From NCBI RefSeq assembly GCF_010669285.1, contig NZ_CP048711.1, positions 248,001-312,000 of the forward strand: 64,000 nt of DNA, read 5' to 3'. Below are positions 18,213 to 32,248 of this stretch, one piece after another (the stretch's first letter is position 1; each line of letters starts with the position of its first letter). The notes below the pieces were generated by a model that did no database searches, had not been told where the DNA came from, and saw nothing but the letters and a program-made list of their open reading frames with translations. This stretch comes from Kineobactrum salinum. Its GTDB lineage: Bacteria; Pseudomonadota; Gammaproteobacteria; Pseudomonadales; Halieaceae. Position numbers and translations under genes: made by a program.

Positions 18213-19127
18213 TCAGGCCCGTCCCCATTGCCTGTGGATCCACCACACCAGCGCGAAACCAAGCACCATCAGCGCCAGGCACGGAATCAGCATCGGATCT
18301 TCCCCTGCTACCGTCAGATACTCCTGGGGCAGCACCGGAACCTGCTGTGCCGGGCGCAGTTCACCATGGCTGCTGACCACCCAGTCCAGCGCCCGTTTCC
18401 AGGGCCAGACGACCAGCAGCGAACCGAACAGAAAGCCGGTCAACAGCGCCATGGTGGGGCTGTGAAAGCGGTGTAACAGCCAGTACAGCAGGCGCGAGAA
18501 ACACATCAGTCCGGTCCCCGCGCCGACCGCAAACACCAGCAGTACATCCCACTGGAAATCGTTCACCGCGGCCAGTATGGGACCATACATCCCCAGCAGG
18601 ATCAGAATGAAGCTCCCGGAAATGCCGGGCAGGATCATCGCGCAAATGGAAACAAAGCCGGCAATGAATACGCCCGGCAGGCCCGGCGTCATCGCTACCA
18701 CCGGTGACAGGGCGATGGCCACCGCCACCAGCAGCCCCAGCAGCAGACAGCCGGCGCGCACCGGTGTCCACTGCCCGACCTGGCGCAGCAGAACCAGCGC
18801 GGAAGCCAGGATCAGGCCGAAGAAAAACGCCCACAGCGGCACCGGATAGTGCGCCAGCAACCAGGCAATCAATCGCGCCAGCGACGCGATACTGGTGCCA
18901 ATCCCGAGTACCAGCGCCAACAGAAAGGCACCGTCCACATGGTCCCAGGCGGCGCGCAACCGTCCCCGCCACAGCAAGCCCAGGAACGGCAGGCCAAAGG
19001 CACGGATGCTGGCCAGCAGCCGGTCATAAATGCCGGTGATGAAGGCTATGGTCCCGCCGGATACCCCCGGCACGATATCGGCAGCACCCATCAACACACC
19101 ACGCAGGTAAATACCTGCCGGGGTCAC
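18213..19127 (-). CDS. DUF368 membrane protein, probable undecaprenyl-phosphate flippase (PopT-like)
   Basis: This 304-residue protein has about eight hydrophobic helices and the DUF368 hallmark near its N-terminus, MGAADIVPGVSGGTIAFITG, with a related copy around residue 150 (ICAMILPGISGSFILILLGM). DUF368 proteins have been shown in other bacteria to recycle undecaprenyl phosphate across the inner membrane for cell-wall synthesis. The function here is inferred from the family. It starts at GTG 19127, just after the pcm stop, and sits between pcm and nlpD where surE is usually nearby, so it is probably in the same operon. Confidence 0.85.
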   Translation of the reverse strand: MTPAGIYLRGVLMGAADIVPGVSGGTIAFITGIYDRLLASIRAFGLPFLGLLWRGRLRAAWDHVDGAFLLALVLGIGTSIASLARLIAWLLAHYPVPLWAFFFGLILASALVLLRQVGQWTPVRAGCLLLGLLVAVAIALSPVVAMTPGLPGVFIAGFVSICAMILPGISGSFILILLGMYGPILAAVNDFQWDVLLVFAVGAGTGLMCFSRLLYWLLHRFHSPTMALLTGFLFGSLLVVWPWKRALDWVVSSHGELRPAQQVPVLPQEYLTVAGEDPMLIPCLALMVLGFALVWWIHRQWGRA

Positions 19128-19131
19128 CGCG

Positions 19132-19806
19132 CTACCTCACTGTACCGGGCCGTAGCGGAACAAAGCGCACCGCCTCGACAATACGCGTCTCGAAGCCATC
19201 GCTGGTGCGGGTGACTTGCTGCAAGTGCTGACTGGCGCCGCCGACCGGAATCACCAGGCAACCACCGGGCGCCAGCTGTTGCAGCAGCTCTTCCGGGATG
19301 CGCTCGGGGGCCGCGGTACTGAGGATGCCGTCGAAAGGGCCCGCCTCTTCCCAGCCCAGGCCGCCATCAGCGTGACGCAGCTGCACATTGCGCAGGCGGA
19401 GTTGCCGCAAGCGCTGGCGAGCCCTGTCCAGCAACGGTTTGATGCGCTCAACACTCCACAGCTGGTCGACCAGTTGAGCCAGCACGGCGGTCTGGTAGCC
19501 CGAGCCGGTGCCCAGCTCGAGCACCCGGGCCCGCGGTCCGTGTTCCAGCAAAAGCTCGGTCATGCGGGCCACTATATAGGGTTGCGACAGGGTTTGTTGA
19601 TAGCCGATGGGCAGTGCCGTGTCCTCGTAGGCGCGGTGCGCCATCGCCTCGTCCAGAAATAAATGCCTGGGCGTGCTTCGCATCACATCCAGCACCCCGG
19701 GATTGCTGATTCCCTGTTCCACCAGGCGTCCAATCAGCCGCTCCCGCGTACGCTGCGAGGTCATCCCGATGCCGTTGAGATCAACGCTGCTCACTGCCGT
19801 TACCAC
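19132..19806 (-). CDS. pcm: Protein-L-isoaspartate O-methyltransferase
   Basis: This 224-residue SAM-dependent enzyme repairs age-damaged isoaspartyl residues in proteins. The SAM motif [18 protein letters not shown] is at about 94-111, and the family motifs [20 protein letters not shown] and [19 protein letters not shown] are present. The start is uncertain: ATG 19806 overlaps the truD stop by 26 bp, while ATG 19764 follows it. The upstream residues [15 protein letters not shown] resemble homologues, so the longer form is given. No surE gene lies between truD and pcm, unlike in many gammaproteobacteria. Confidence 0.92.
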   Translation of the reverse strand: MVTAVSSVDLNGIGMTSQRTRERLIGRLVEQGISNPGVLDVMRSTPRHLFLDEAMAHRAYEDTALPIGYQQTLSQPYIVARMTELLLEHGPRARVLELGTGSGYQTAVLAQLVDQLWSVERIKPLLDRARQRLRQLRLRNVQLRHADGGLGWEEAGPFDGILSTAAPERIPEELLQQLAPGGCLVIPVGGASQHLQQVTRTSDGFETRIVEAVRFVPLRPGTVR

Positions 19807-20841
19807 TCCCCCGATCCCCTTCCCTATAGTCTACCAATTCTGCCAGTACGGCGGTCGCATAGCTGCCCGCGCCCAGACCGAAACTCAGTAATAACGTATC
19901 ATCATCACAAAACTGCCAGCAAAAGTCATCCGCCAGCAGGCGCGCGGAACGGTAGGCCAGAGTCAGGCCAGCCTGCTCCAGGAAGCGGCAGGCCGCCGCT
20001 TCATCGGCCAGCACCCGGGACTGCTCAGACAGCATGGGTTCGGCCTGCAACACCTTGCCCAGACCCCACAGGGGCAGGCCGGGGTGGATGTCTCCGGCCG
20101 CTGTCCGCGCCTCGATTTCCGCATCCACTCCGGCGCAGGCAAACAGACTGCGCGATCCCTGCAGCATGCAGACATCGCCCGCCAGCACCCGGTTCCAGCT
20201 CTGTTGCCGTACGCGATGAGCCAGCAGGAGATTGAACAGCTGAGCCCGCAGCGCCGACAGCAACAGGCTGCGGCGGCTGCGGGACAGCTTGCCGCCGCCG
20301 CGCTGAACCCATTGCCGCGCCTGCAGCAGGGTGGCGCCGGCACGGCCGAAGCGCTGTTCGCCAAAATAGTTGGGTACCCCCTGCGCCCGCACCCGTTCCA
20401 GCTGCTGTTCCAGCGCGGCCCTGTCACCTTCGAGCCGGCGCAGCCGCAATTCGAATAGGTTGCCGCGGTGTACGCCGCGCTTGAGCTTGCGCGAGTGGCG
20501 CGACTGCGCCAGCAAGACGATGTCGCCCCGGCCTCCAACTGCTTCCAGTCCGGCTCCGGGCGCCCCGCCATGCGCACGCTCAACCATTGGCTGGTGACGG
20601 CGTGGCGATCTTTCAGGCCGCTGTAGCCGATGTCCCGCGGATGGATCCCGCTGAGACCTGAGACCCGCTGCAGCAGGTCTTCGGTCGTGAGGCCGCGCTT
20701 CTGCAACTGCAAAAAGACGTGCTCTCCCTGGTTGTCCGGGCAAAAACCCAGCTGCTCGCGAACCACGAAGTCCTCGGGCGTGAACCGGATCAAGGCGCGA
20801 GCCGGCAGCTCGGCAACGACCGTTGGCCGGGACGCGATCAC
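19781..20841 (-). CDS. truD: tRNA pseudouridine(13) synthase TruD, with one apparent frameshift
   Basis: TruD converts U13 of tRNA-Glu to pseudouridine. GTG 20841 overlaps the ispF stop (GTGA). The N-terminal part carries [15 protein letters not shown] and the catalytic [17 protein letters not shown] with its aspartate. The frame then breaks at the CCCC run 20526-20529 (one base short) and continues with [20 protein letters not shown] and [14 protein letters not shown] to the end. With the base restored the protein is about 353 residues, close to E. coli TruD. The last codons overlap the longer pcm start. Confidence 0.88.
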
Positions 20842-21317
20842 CCTGCGGCAGCAGTCAGCAGCACCACGGCATGGGCGGCAATACCCTCGCCGCGCCCGGT
20901 GAAGCCCAGCTGCTCGGTGGTTGTCGCCTTCACGTTCACCCGTTCCGGCGGCACCTGCAGGTCCGCCGCCAGCAGGGTCTGCATGGCCGGCACGTGGGGC
21001 GCCAGTCGCGGCGCCTGGGCAACAATGGTGGCATCCATGTTTGCCAGTACCCAACCACAGGCGTGGACCTGGGCGACCACCTCGCGCAACAGGCGGCGGC
21101 TGTCGACCCCCGCCAGGGCCGGGTCTGTGTCCGGAAAATGGCGGCCAATATCACCGCGACCGATCGCGCCCAGCAGTGCGTCACAGAGCGCGTGAATCAA
21201 GACATCACCGTCGGAATGAGCCTGCAGAGCGCGATCGTGGGGAATCGTCACGCCCCCCAGCACCAGCTGCTCACCGGGGCCAAAACGGTGGACGTCGTAA
21301 CCGTGCCCTATTCGCAC
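20838..21317 (-). CDS. ispF: 2-C-methyl-D-erythritol 2,4-cyclodiphosphate synthase IspF
   Basis: IspF closes the cyclodiphosphate ring in the MEP isoprenoid pathway. From GTG 21317 the product is 159 residues, the same length as E. coli IspF, and begins [13 protein letters not shown] with the metal ligands D and H. Further family segments are [34 protein letters not shown] and [20 protein letters not shown]. Its GTG overlaps the ispD stop by about 10 bp and its stop overlaps the truD start, so ispD–ispF–truD are coupled. Confidence 0.95.
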   Translation of the reverse strand: MRIGHGYDVHRFGPGEQLVLGGVTIPHDRALQAHSDGDVLIHALCDALLGAIGRGDIGRHFPDTDPALAGVDSRRLLREVVAQVHACGWVLANMDATIVAQAPRLAPHVPAMQTLLAADLQVPPERVNVKATTTEQLGFTGRGEGIAAHAVVLLTAAAG

Positions 21318-22033
21318 CCGTCTCCTCCCTCCGCCCGCCGTCCCGCTCCGTCCAGATACCAGGCCGCCAGCTGCAGGTCCTCTGCCACCGTTACCTTGAG
21401 GTTGCGGGCGGAGCCGGCCACCAGCTGGACCGGGTGCCCTGCCCATTCCATCGCGGAGGCCTCATCGGTCACCTCGACACCGGCGTCCAGCGCCGCCACC
21501 AGCGCGGCCTGTAATTCACCGAGGCGGAACATCTGGGGAGTCTGTGCCCGCCACAGTGAAGTGCGATCCAGGGTTGCGCACACCTGCCCGGCGGCATCCG
21601 CCTGCTTGACAGTATCCAGCACCGGCTGCGCCAGCAGCGCTCCGCTGCCCGAACGGCTCACCTGGGCAATCAGGCGCTCGATATCGGCGACCGCAACGCA
21701 GGGCCGCGCCGCGTCGTGTACCAGCACCCAGTCAGCCGCATCTGCAATTTTTTGCAACTGCCGCAGTGCCGCCAGTACTGAATCGGCCCGCCGGGCACCG
21801 CCACTGACCACCTCCACCCGTGGCTCGCGGGCCAGCTCTGCGGCCCGCGGATCAGCCCCAGGCAGCGCCACCACCACTCCGACAACAGCATCACAGGCGA
21901 GCAGCGCCCGCAGACTGTGCCGCAGCAGGCTGACCCCGCCGATCTCGAGAAACTGCTTGGGACAGTCTGCGGCCATGCGGCTGCCACTGCCGGCGGCGGG
22001 AATGACCCCCCAGCACCGCGCATTGACGCTCAT
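21308..22033 (-). CDS. ispD: 2-C-methyl-D-erythritol 4-phosphate cytidylyltransferase IspD
   Basis: IspD attaches CMP to methylerythritol phosphate in the MEP pathway. This 241-residue protein has the nucleotide-binding start [20 protein letters not shown] at about 9-28 with the key Arg and Lys, then [13 protein letters not shown] near 115 and [14 protein letters not shown] near 200. The ATG overlaps the ftsB stop (ATGA), a common arrangement of ftsB–ispD–ispF in gammaproteobacteria. The frame is intact. Confidence 0.95.
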   Translation of the reverse strand: MSVNARCWGVIPAAGSGSRMAADCPKQFLEIGGVSLLRHSLRALLACDAVVGVVVALPGADPRAAELAREPRVEVVSGGARRADSVLAALRQLQKIADAADWVLVHDAARPCVAVADIERLIAQVSRSGSGALLAQPVLDTVKQADAAGQVCATLDRTSLWRAQTPQMFRLGELQAALVAALDAGVEVTDEASAMEWAGHPVQLVAGSARNLKVTVAEDLQLAAWYLDGAGRRAEGGDGCE

Positions 22034-22341
22034 TGCCGGCCTGTCTCCGCGCCGGCATCAGGTTCGTCTTCGGGCGCGACCACCTGATAGAACACTTCGC
22101 CCTCGCGCACCAGCCCCAACTGTTCCCGGGCCCGCTGTTCCAGTCCGTCGTTGCCGGTCTGCAGCTCGAGCACCTCCCGTTCCAGCACCGCGTTGCGCTC
22201 GCGCAGTTCGCGGTTGATCCCGGTCTGGGTCTCCACCTGCAATTCCAACCGCCGCTTCTCCGCCAGGCTGCCCTCGGCAAACCAGAGCCGGTACTGCAGT
22301 ACCAGCACCACAAGCACCAGCACAGCCAGCAGCAGGCGCAC
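22030..22341 (-). CDS. ftsB: Cell division protein FtsB
   Basis: This 103-residue bitopic protein has one N-terminal membrane helix ([20 protein letters not shown]) followed by a leucine-rich coiled coil (EKRRLELQVETQTGINRELR through VLELQTGNDGLEQRAREQLG) and an acidic tail. FtsB joins FtsL and FtsQ in the divisome to activate septal wall synthesis. The short gap to eno and the ATGA overlap with ispD match the conserved eno–ftsB–ispD order. The acidic C-terminal 20 residues are variable in the family. Confidence 0.92.
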   Translation of the reverse strand: MRLLLAVLVLVVLVLQYRLWFAEGSLAEKRRLELQVETQTGINRELRERNAVLEREVLELQTGNDGLEQRAREQLGLVREGEVFYQVVAPEDEPDAGAETGRQ

Positions 22342-22344
22342 GGC

Positions 22345-23657
<1,313 letters not shown>

Positions 23658-23671
23658 TCAATTTACTTTAT

Positions 23672-26243
<2,572 letters not shown>

Positions 26244-26322
26244 AACGGCAATGGGGCTGCTGTCCGGGGGCGCGAGTCCTGCAAAAGATGGGAAATCAGG
26301 TTAGCAGAAAGGCGTCCGCAGC

Positions 26323-27680
26323 TCAATCCGCGGGGCCGGAAGTATTTCGGGTCCAGAGCGGCCGCCAGGCGCCCTGACCACCCAGCAGGGCCAGGCGGGA
26401 AGAGTCGCAGAGCCAGAGATCGGCGACCGCCAGCAGCTCCTCGTCCAGATACAGCAGCGGCAGGCGCTGCCGCCACCAGGGTGGAATTGCGGCTTCCTGC
26501 AGCAGCTTCTTGAGGCTGCGGCTACCGCCGCGCCCAGCCAGGCGGCAGCGCTCACCACCCTGGCGCCAGCGCAGCGTCAGCCTCTCGTCTGTGCGCAAGC
26601 GTAGCCCTGGCGAGTCCCCCGCCGGAATCAGTGCCAGCTGCCCCCCGGTGGGCAGCGCCACCGTCGTCGCCGGCGTCAGCCGAAGTTCGGCCAGCGCCTC
26701 GGCCGCCGGCGGCAATGCCACAACCAGATACAGGGCGTCAGCGAAACGTTGCAAGCGGTAACGGCCACAATCCAGCCGCGCGCCACGACGCAGCCCGCTG
26801 TGCAACTGGCGCAGGAACTCCGCCAACTGCGCCTGATCGGGCATTGGCAGCTGCTGTTGGCGCAGCCAGCGGCGCAGCACCAGCAGGCCAGCTTCGACCG
26901 GCAGCTGCAGCAGCGGCGGCAACGCAAGCCCCGGATCACCCAGCCGGCTGCGCACAGGTTCGACCCGTGGCAGCAGCTCATCCAACACCTCGCCCGCCGC
27001 ATGCAGACGGTGGGCCGAACGGGTGATGGTTCTGCGGCAGGCCGGCCAGCGCGCCGCCAGCCGCGGCACGATTTCGTGGCGCAGGTAATTGCGGTCAAAG
27101 CGGGTATCAGTGTTGGAAGGGTCGTCTATCCATTCCAGCGCCTGCTCCCTGGCATAGCGCTGCAGCGCGCTGCGGGGATAGTCCAGCAGCGGCCGCTGCA
27201 AAGTGCCGGCACCCAGCGGCCGTGACCCTGGCATGCCCTGCAGCCCCTGCAGCCCTGCCCCGCGCAGCAAGCGCAGCAGTACGGTCTCCATCTGGTCGTC
27301 CTGGTGGTGCGCCAGAAAGATCACATCGCCCGGCTCAAGTAGCTGAGCCAGCGCGCGATAGCGTGCCTTGCGGGCCGCTGATTCAGTACCCTCGCCCGTC
27401 ACCGCCACTTCTACCTGGCGCCGCAACAGGGGCAGTCCGAAACCGTCGCAGACTCGCTCGCAATGCTGCTCCCAGGCAGTGGAGGCGGGCTGCAGCTGGT
27501 GGTTGATATGCACCGCGACCAGGGCCGGCGCACCGGCCTGTTCGCGACAGTGACAATGCAGCAAGTGCAGCAGGACAGTGGAGTCCAGCCCCCGCTGTAG
27601 GCGACCAGCCAACGTGCAGCGCCGTGGAGCCCGTCGAGGACTGGCTGCAGCCGCCGGAGAGTCAGCATTTCATTCTTCAT
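26323..27680 (-). CDS. tilS: tRNA(Ile)-lysidine synthase TilS, with one apparent frameshift
   Basis: TilS modifies C34 of tRNA-Ile(CAU) to lysidine using ATP and lysine. From ATG 27680 the start reads LRRLQPVLDGLHGAARWLVA followed by the PP-loop SGG-LDST. The frame breaks inside that motif at CCCCC 27589-27593 (one base short on the coding strand) and continues LDSTVLLHLLHCHC. The DDQMETVLLRLLRGAGLQGL, WIDDPSNTDTRFDRNYLRHE and C-terminal substrate domain (LRTDERLTLRWRQGGERCRL) follow. The restored length is about 452 residues. The essential gene and run-associated deletion argue for a sequence error. Confidence 0.9.
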
Positions 27681-27705
27681 GGGACCACCGGTCGGTGGTG
27701 GTGTG

Positions 27706-28652
27706 TCAGTTGCCGTAGGACATCAGGCGCTGGTAGCGCTGCTCCAGCATATCCTCCAGCGGAATTTGCTCGAGCCGCTCCAACTCGCCGGCCAGGTGTT
27801 GCTGGATGCGCTGGGCAGCCAGGTCGACATTGCGGTGGGCCCCACCCAGCGGTTCGGGGATGGTGGCGTCGACGATGCCCAGTTCCTGCAGCACCGAAGA
27901 GGTCACCCCCATCGCCGCCGCGGCTTCCGGGGCATGGGCGGTACTCTTCCAGATGATATTGGCGCAACCTTCGGGAGAGATCACGAAATAGGTGGCGTAC
28001 TGCAGCATAACCAGGTGGTCGCCGACGCCGATCCCCAGCGCGCCACCCGAGCTGCCTTCGCCGATGACCACGCAGATGATCGGCGTCGCCAGACGCGACA
28101 TGGTCGCCAGATTCTGGGCGATGGCCTCACTGATGCCCCGCTCCTCCGAGTCGATCCCCGGATAGGCACCGGGAGTGTCTATCAGGGTAATCACCGGCAT
28201 CCTGAAGCGCTCTGCCAGCTGCATCAGGCGCAGCGCCTTGCGGTAGCCCTCCGGCTTGGGCATGCCGAAGTTGCGCAGCACCTTGTCCTTGACCGCCCGC
28301 CCTTTCTCCTGCCCGATCACGACCACCGGCCGCCCGCAGAGGCGGGCCACGCCGCCGACGATGGCGCGGTCGTCGCCAAAGTGTCGGTCACCATGCAGTT
28401 CATCGAAATCGGTGAAGACCCGGGGATGTAATCCAACGTGTAGGGGCGCTGGGGATGGCGCGCCACCTTGACGATTTCCCAGGCACTGAGATTGGCGTAG
28501 ATCTTCTCGGTGAGCTTGGTGCTCTTTTCCCGCAGGGTACGAATTTCCTCGCTGAGATTGATGTCCGCGTCGGTACCCACCAATTGCAGCTCTTCAATCT
28601 TGACCTCAAGCTCGGCAATGGGCTGTTCAAAATCAAGATAATTGGGGTTCAT
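27706..28652 (-). CDS. accA: Acetyl-CoA carboxylase carboxyltransferase subunit alpha, with one apparent frameshift
   Basis: AccA with AccD transfers CO2 from carboxybiotin to acetyl-CoA, the first step of fatty-acid synthesis. The start at ATG 28652 reads [20 protein letters not shown], and [12 protein letters not shown] precedes the break. One C is missing in the run at 28422-28425, after which [18 protein letters not shown] is read in the next frame, continuing to [39 protein letters not shown] and [16 protein letters not shown]. The restored protein is about 315 residues, the usual length. accA–tilS is a common gene pair. Confidence 0.92.
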
Positions 28653-28717
28653 GCGCACTCGAACTCTGCTGGATTAGTGGGGTCGACAGTGTACAAAAAT
28701 AATCTCCGGGGCACCAA

Positions 28718-30022
28718 TCAAGCACTCACCAGCGCGATCATGATACCGGCAGCCACGGCCGAGCCCACCACACCGGCCACATTGGGCCCCATCGCGTGCA
28801 TCAGCAGGTAGTTGTGGGGGTTGGCCTCCAGCCCCACCTTGTTGCTGACCCGGGCAGCCATCGGCACCGCCGAGACGCCGGCCGAGCCAATCAGCGGATT
28901 CAGCGGGGTACTGCCAAAGCGGTTCATCAACTTGGCCATCAGTATCCCCGACGCGGTGCCAATTGCGAACGCCACAATGCCCAACAACAGGATGCCGAGT
29001 GTATTGAAGTCCAGGAACTTGTCCGCCACCAGCTTGGAGCCGACCGCGAGACCAAGAAAAATCGTGGTGATATTGATCAGCGCATTCTGCGCTGCATCGC
29101 TCAGGCGCCCGACCACCCCGCACTCACGCATCAGATTGCCGAAGCAAAACATCCCCAGCAGCGGTGCGGCCGTAGGCAGAAACAGCGCCACCAGGATCAG
29201 CAGCACCAGCGGGAAGGTGATTTTCTCTCGTTGCGATACTTCGCGCAGTTGTACCATTTCAATCCTGCGCTCTGCCTCGGTGGTCAGTGCACGCATGATG
29301 GGCGGCTGGATCAGCGGCACCAGTGCCATGTAGGAGTAGGCGGCGACCGCGATCGGACCCAGCAGGTCCGGCGCCAGAATACTGGACACATAGATCGCGG
29401 TAGGGCCGTCAGCGCCCCCGATGATGCCGATGGCGGCCGCGTCGGCGAGACTGAAATCCATCACCCCCAGCGCCGTCAGGCCCACGGCTCCGAGCACTGT
29501 GGCGAAGATGCCGAACTGGGCTGCCGCGCCGAGAAACAGCGTCTTGGGGTTGGCCAGCACCGGACCGAAATCCGTCATAGCGCCCACGCCCATGAAGATG
29601 ATCAGCGGCCCCGAGCCACTGGCTATGGCCACGCTGTAGAAGCGATGGAGCATGCCACTGCTGTGACCGGCCTCCTCCGCCAGATCGACAGCGGCCAACT
29701 GTGCCACCGGATCAGCCTGCTCGAATGCCGCCACCAGGGCCTTGCCGCCCTCGCTCGCGGATTGCCCCAGCAACCTGGCCAGCTCGGCCAGCAGTGGCGC
29801 GTCCCCCAGAAAGATGGCGTTTTCCACCGCCGAATAGGCCAGGCCGGCCCCGGGGATATTGGCCAGGATGCCACCAAAACCGATCGGCACCAGCAGCAGT
29901 GGCTCAAACTGCTTGCGGATGGCCAAATACAACAATACCAGCCCGATCAACAGCATGAAGGCCTGACCGGGCGCGAGTTGGGCCAGGCCCGACGAGCGCC
30001 AGAGCTGCAACAGATTGTCCAT
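28718..30022 (-). CDS. oadB: Oxaloacetate decarboxylase beta subunit, Na+-translocating
   Basis: This 434-residue polytopic membrane protein decarboxylates carboxybiotin and couples this to Na+ export. Family motifs are [13 protein letters not shown] near 50, [40 protein letters not shown] with the conserved aspartate, and the C-terminal [20 protein letters not shown] and [18 protein letters not shown]. It follows oadA by 5 bp in an oadGAB operon. A primary sodium pump of this kind is common in marine and anaerobic-capable bacteria. Frame intact. Confidence 0.94.
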   Translation of the reverse strand: MDNLLQLWRSSGLAQLAPGQAFMLLIGLVLLYLAIRKQFEPLLLVPIGFGGILANIPGAGLAYSAVENAIFLGDAPLLAELARLLGQSASEGGKALVAAFEQADPVAQLAAVDLAEEAGHSSGMLHRFYSVAIASGSGPLIIFMGVGAMTDFGPVLANPKTLFLGAAAQFGIFATVLGAVGLTALGVMDFSLADAAAIGIIGGADGPTAIYVSSILAPDLLGPIAVAAYSYMALVPLIQPPIMRALTTEAERRIEMVQLREVSQREKITFPLVLLILVALFLPTAAPLLGMFCFGNLMRECGVVGRLSDAAQNALINITTIFLGLAVGSKLVADKFLDFNTLGILLLGIVAFAIGTASGILMAKLMNRFGSTPLNPLIGSAGVSAVPMAARVSNKVGLEANPHNYLLMHAMGPNVAGVVGSAVAAGIMIALVSA

Positions 30023-30027
30023 ACAGA

Positions 30028-31832
30028 TCAGCCCAGGCTTATCAAGGAAGTGCCGACCGTGACCGCATCGCCCGGCTTGACGTCGACGCTGGCCACTGTT
30101 CCGGCCCGGGGCGCACGCACCTCGGTCTCCATTTTCATGGCTTCCAGAATCAGCAGGACTTCGCCAGTCTCGACCGTATCGCCCACTGCGACGTTGATCT
30201 TGACGATGTTGCCGGCCAGCGGTGCAGGCAGCGGCTGTGCATCCGCAACCGGTGCCGCCGCAGGAGCACTGGCAGCCGCCGCGGTGCCGCCGGAGGCGAC
30301 CGCATTGATGTCACCTCCTGCCGTCACTTCCACCACATAGGACTGCCCATTTACCGAGATGGTGTACACCGCCGGTTCGCTGTCATCCGCAGGGGGGTGG
30401 CGACTGCGGGAGTGGCGGACCCGCCGTCCGCCGCGGGAGCCGGTTCAAACGCCGCCGGGTCTCCGCGGTGCTCCAGGAACTTGAGCCCGACCTGGGGAAA
30501 CAGCGCATAGGTGAGCACGTCGTCGACTTCATTGTCCCCGCTGGCCAGTTGTATGCTCTTCTCCCGCGCCAGATCCTGCAACTCACCGGTCAGGGTCTGC
30601 ATTTCGTCTTCCAGCAAATCCGCCGGCCGGCAGCTGATCGGTTCCGCGCCCTCCAGCACCCGCTGTTGCAGCTCGGCGTTGACCGGCGCCGGGGTGGCGC
30701 CGTACTCGCCCTTGAGTAGCCCGGCAGTCTCCCGCGATATGGATTTGTAGCGTTCGCCGGTGAGCACGTTGATCACCGCCTGGGTGCCGACGATCTGCGA
30801 GGTGGGTGTGACCAGCGGGATGAAACCCAGGTCCTCCCGCACGCGGGGGATTTCCTCCAGAACCTCGTCCATTCGGTCAGTCGCACCCTGTTCGCGCAGT
30901 TGGTTTTCCATGTTGGTCAGCATGCCACCGGGCACTTGCGCCACCAGAATACGGGCATCGACCCCGCGCAGAGAACCCTCGAAGCGGGCATATTTCTTGC
31001 GCACCTCACGAAAGTAGGCGGCGATGGAAGCCAGCTGTTCGATGTCCAGGCCGGTATCACGATCGGTGTCGCGGAAGATGGCCACCACCGATTCGGTGGG
31101 GGAATGACCGTAGGTCATGGACATGGAGGATATCGAGGTATCGACGTTGTCGATGCCCGCCTCCACGCATTTGAGGATGGTCGCGGTGGACAGGCCGGTG
31201 GTGGCGTGGCACTGCATGTGAATGGGAATGTCACAGGCCGCCTTTAGCCGCTTCACCAGCTCATAGCCTTCGTAGGGCCGCAGCAAGCCCGCCATGTCCT
31301 TGATTGCGATCGAATCGGCGCCCATATCCTCGATGCGCTTGCCCTGCTCCACCCAGGTCTCGATATCGTGGACTGGACTCAAGGTGTAGGAGATAGTGCC
31401 CTGGGCATGCTTGCCCACATCCTTGACTGCCTGCAGCGCCACTTCGATATTGCGCATGTCGTTCATCGCATCGAATACCCGGAACACATCCACGCCATTG
31501 TGGGCTGCACGCTCGACAAACCGGCGCACCACATCGTCTGCATAATGCCGGTAGCCCAGAATATTCTGGCCGCGAAACAGCATCTGCTGCGGCGTATTGG
31601 GCATGGCTTTTTTCAGCTCCCGAATGCGGTCCCACGGGTCCTCCCCGAGATAGCGAATGCAGGCATCGAAGGTGGCGCCGCCCCAGGATTCAAGCGACCA
31701 GAAGCCGACTTTGTCGAGTTCCGCCGCGATCGGCAGCATGTCGTCCAGGCGCATGCGCGTCGCCAGCAGTGACTGGTGAGCGTCGCGCAGCACGACGTCA
31801 GTGATGCCCAACGGGCGCTTGTTGTCTTGCAT
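30028..31832 (-). CDS. oadA: Oxaloacetate decarboxylase alpha subunit with biotin carrier domain, one apparent frameshift
   Basis: OadA removes the carboxyl group of oxaloacetate and places it on its own biotin. Residues 1-300 form the carboxyltransferase TIM barrel ([44 protein letters not shown] with metal-binding histidines). A linker and a C-terminal biotinyl domain follow, with [13 protein letters not shown] holding the biotin lysine. The frame breaks in the G-run near 30393-30398 (six bases; seven would restore [20 protein letters not shown]). The repaired length is about 601 residues, as in known OadA. Pyruvate carboxylase subunit B is closely related, but the oadG and oadB neighbours decide the call. 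Confidence 0.92.
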
Positions 31833-31870
31833 GGATTGAGCCTCTTGCCTGGAGCGTGACGGCGTATGCC

Positions 31871-32125
31871 TCAGCGCTGATCAGATCGATGTCGGTGGAT
31901 GGCAGCACTGATGACCGCCAATACCTCGGGGTCCGGCCCGGCGGGTGCCGGCGCCGGCACCCGCGGACGCACTGGCTTGGGCACCGCGGCAGCCTGTGGC
32001 AGATAGCGGGTCATCAGCCGGGACATGATGCTGGTGACCAGTACCAGCATGGTCAGAAACAGGATCACGGCACTCATGCCAAACAGCATGAGTTCAACCC
32101 CTTGCATAAAGATATCGTCCCGCAT
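31871..32125 (-). CDS. oadG: Oxaloacetate decarboxylase gamma subunit
   Basis: This short single-span membrane protein, about 84 residues from ATG 32125, has a hydrophobic helix ([20 protein letters not shown]), a Pro/Ala-rich linker and a C-terminal segment [18 protein letters not shown] typical of OadG. OadG holds the alpha and beta subunits together at the membrane. Upstream in-frame codons back to 32170 are open, but the family normally starts a few residues before the helix. It is the first gene of the operon and is divergent from dusC. Confidence 0.88.
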   Translation of the reverse strand: MRDDIFMQGVELMLFGMSAVILFLTMLVLVTSIMSRLMTRYLPQAAAVPKPVRPRVPAPAPAGPDPEVLAVISAAIHRHRSDQR

Positions 32126-32248
32126 GGGTTCGCCGACGGCCCCTTTGTGGTGAAATAAAAGCGCTATCATAAAACAGGAACAGCATCCGGCGCCAATAAG
32201 GCCTTACAATACCGTCCCTCGAATCCACGCTTGTACCGGAGATCGCGC

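Noticed and set aside
28796-30340. Plus-strand frame of 514 codons
   Set aside because: It is antisense to oadB and the biotin domain of oadA, both clearly real. Composition is typical of a shadow frame.
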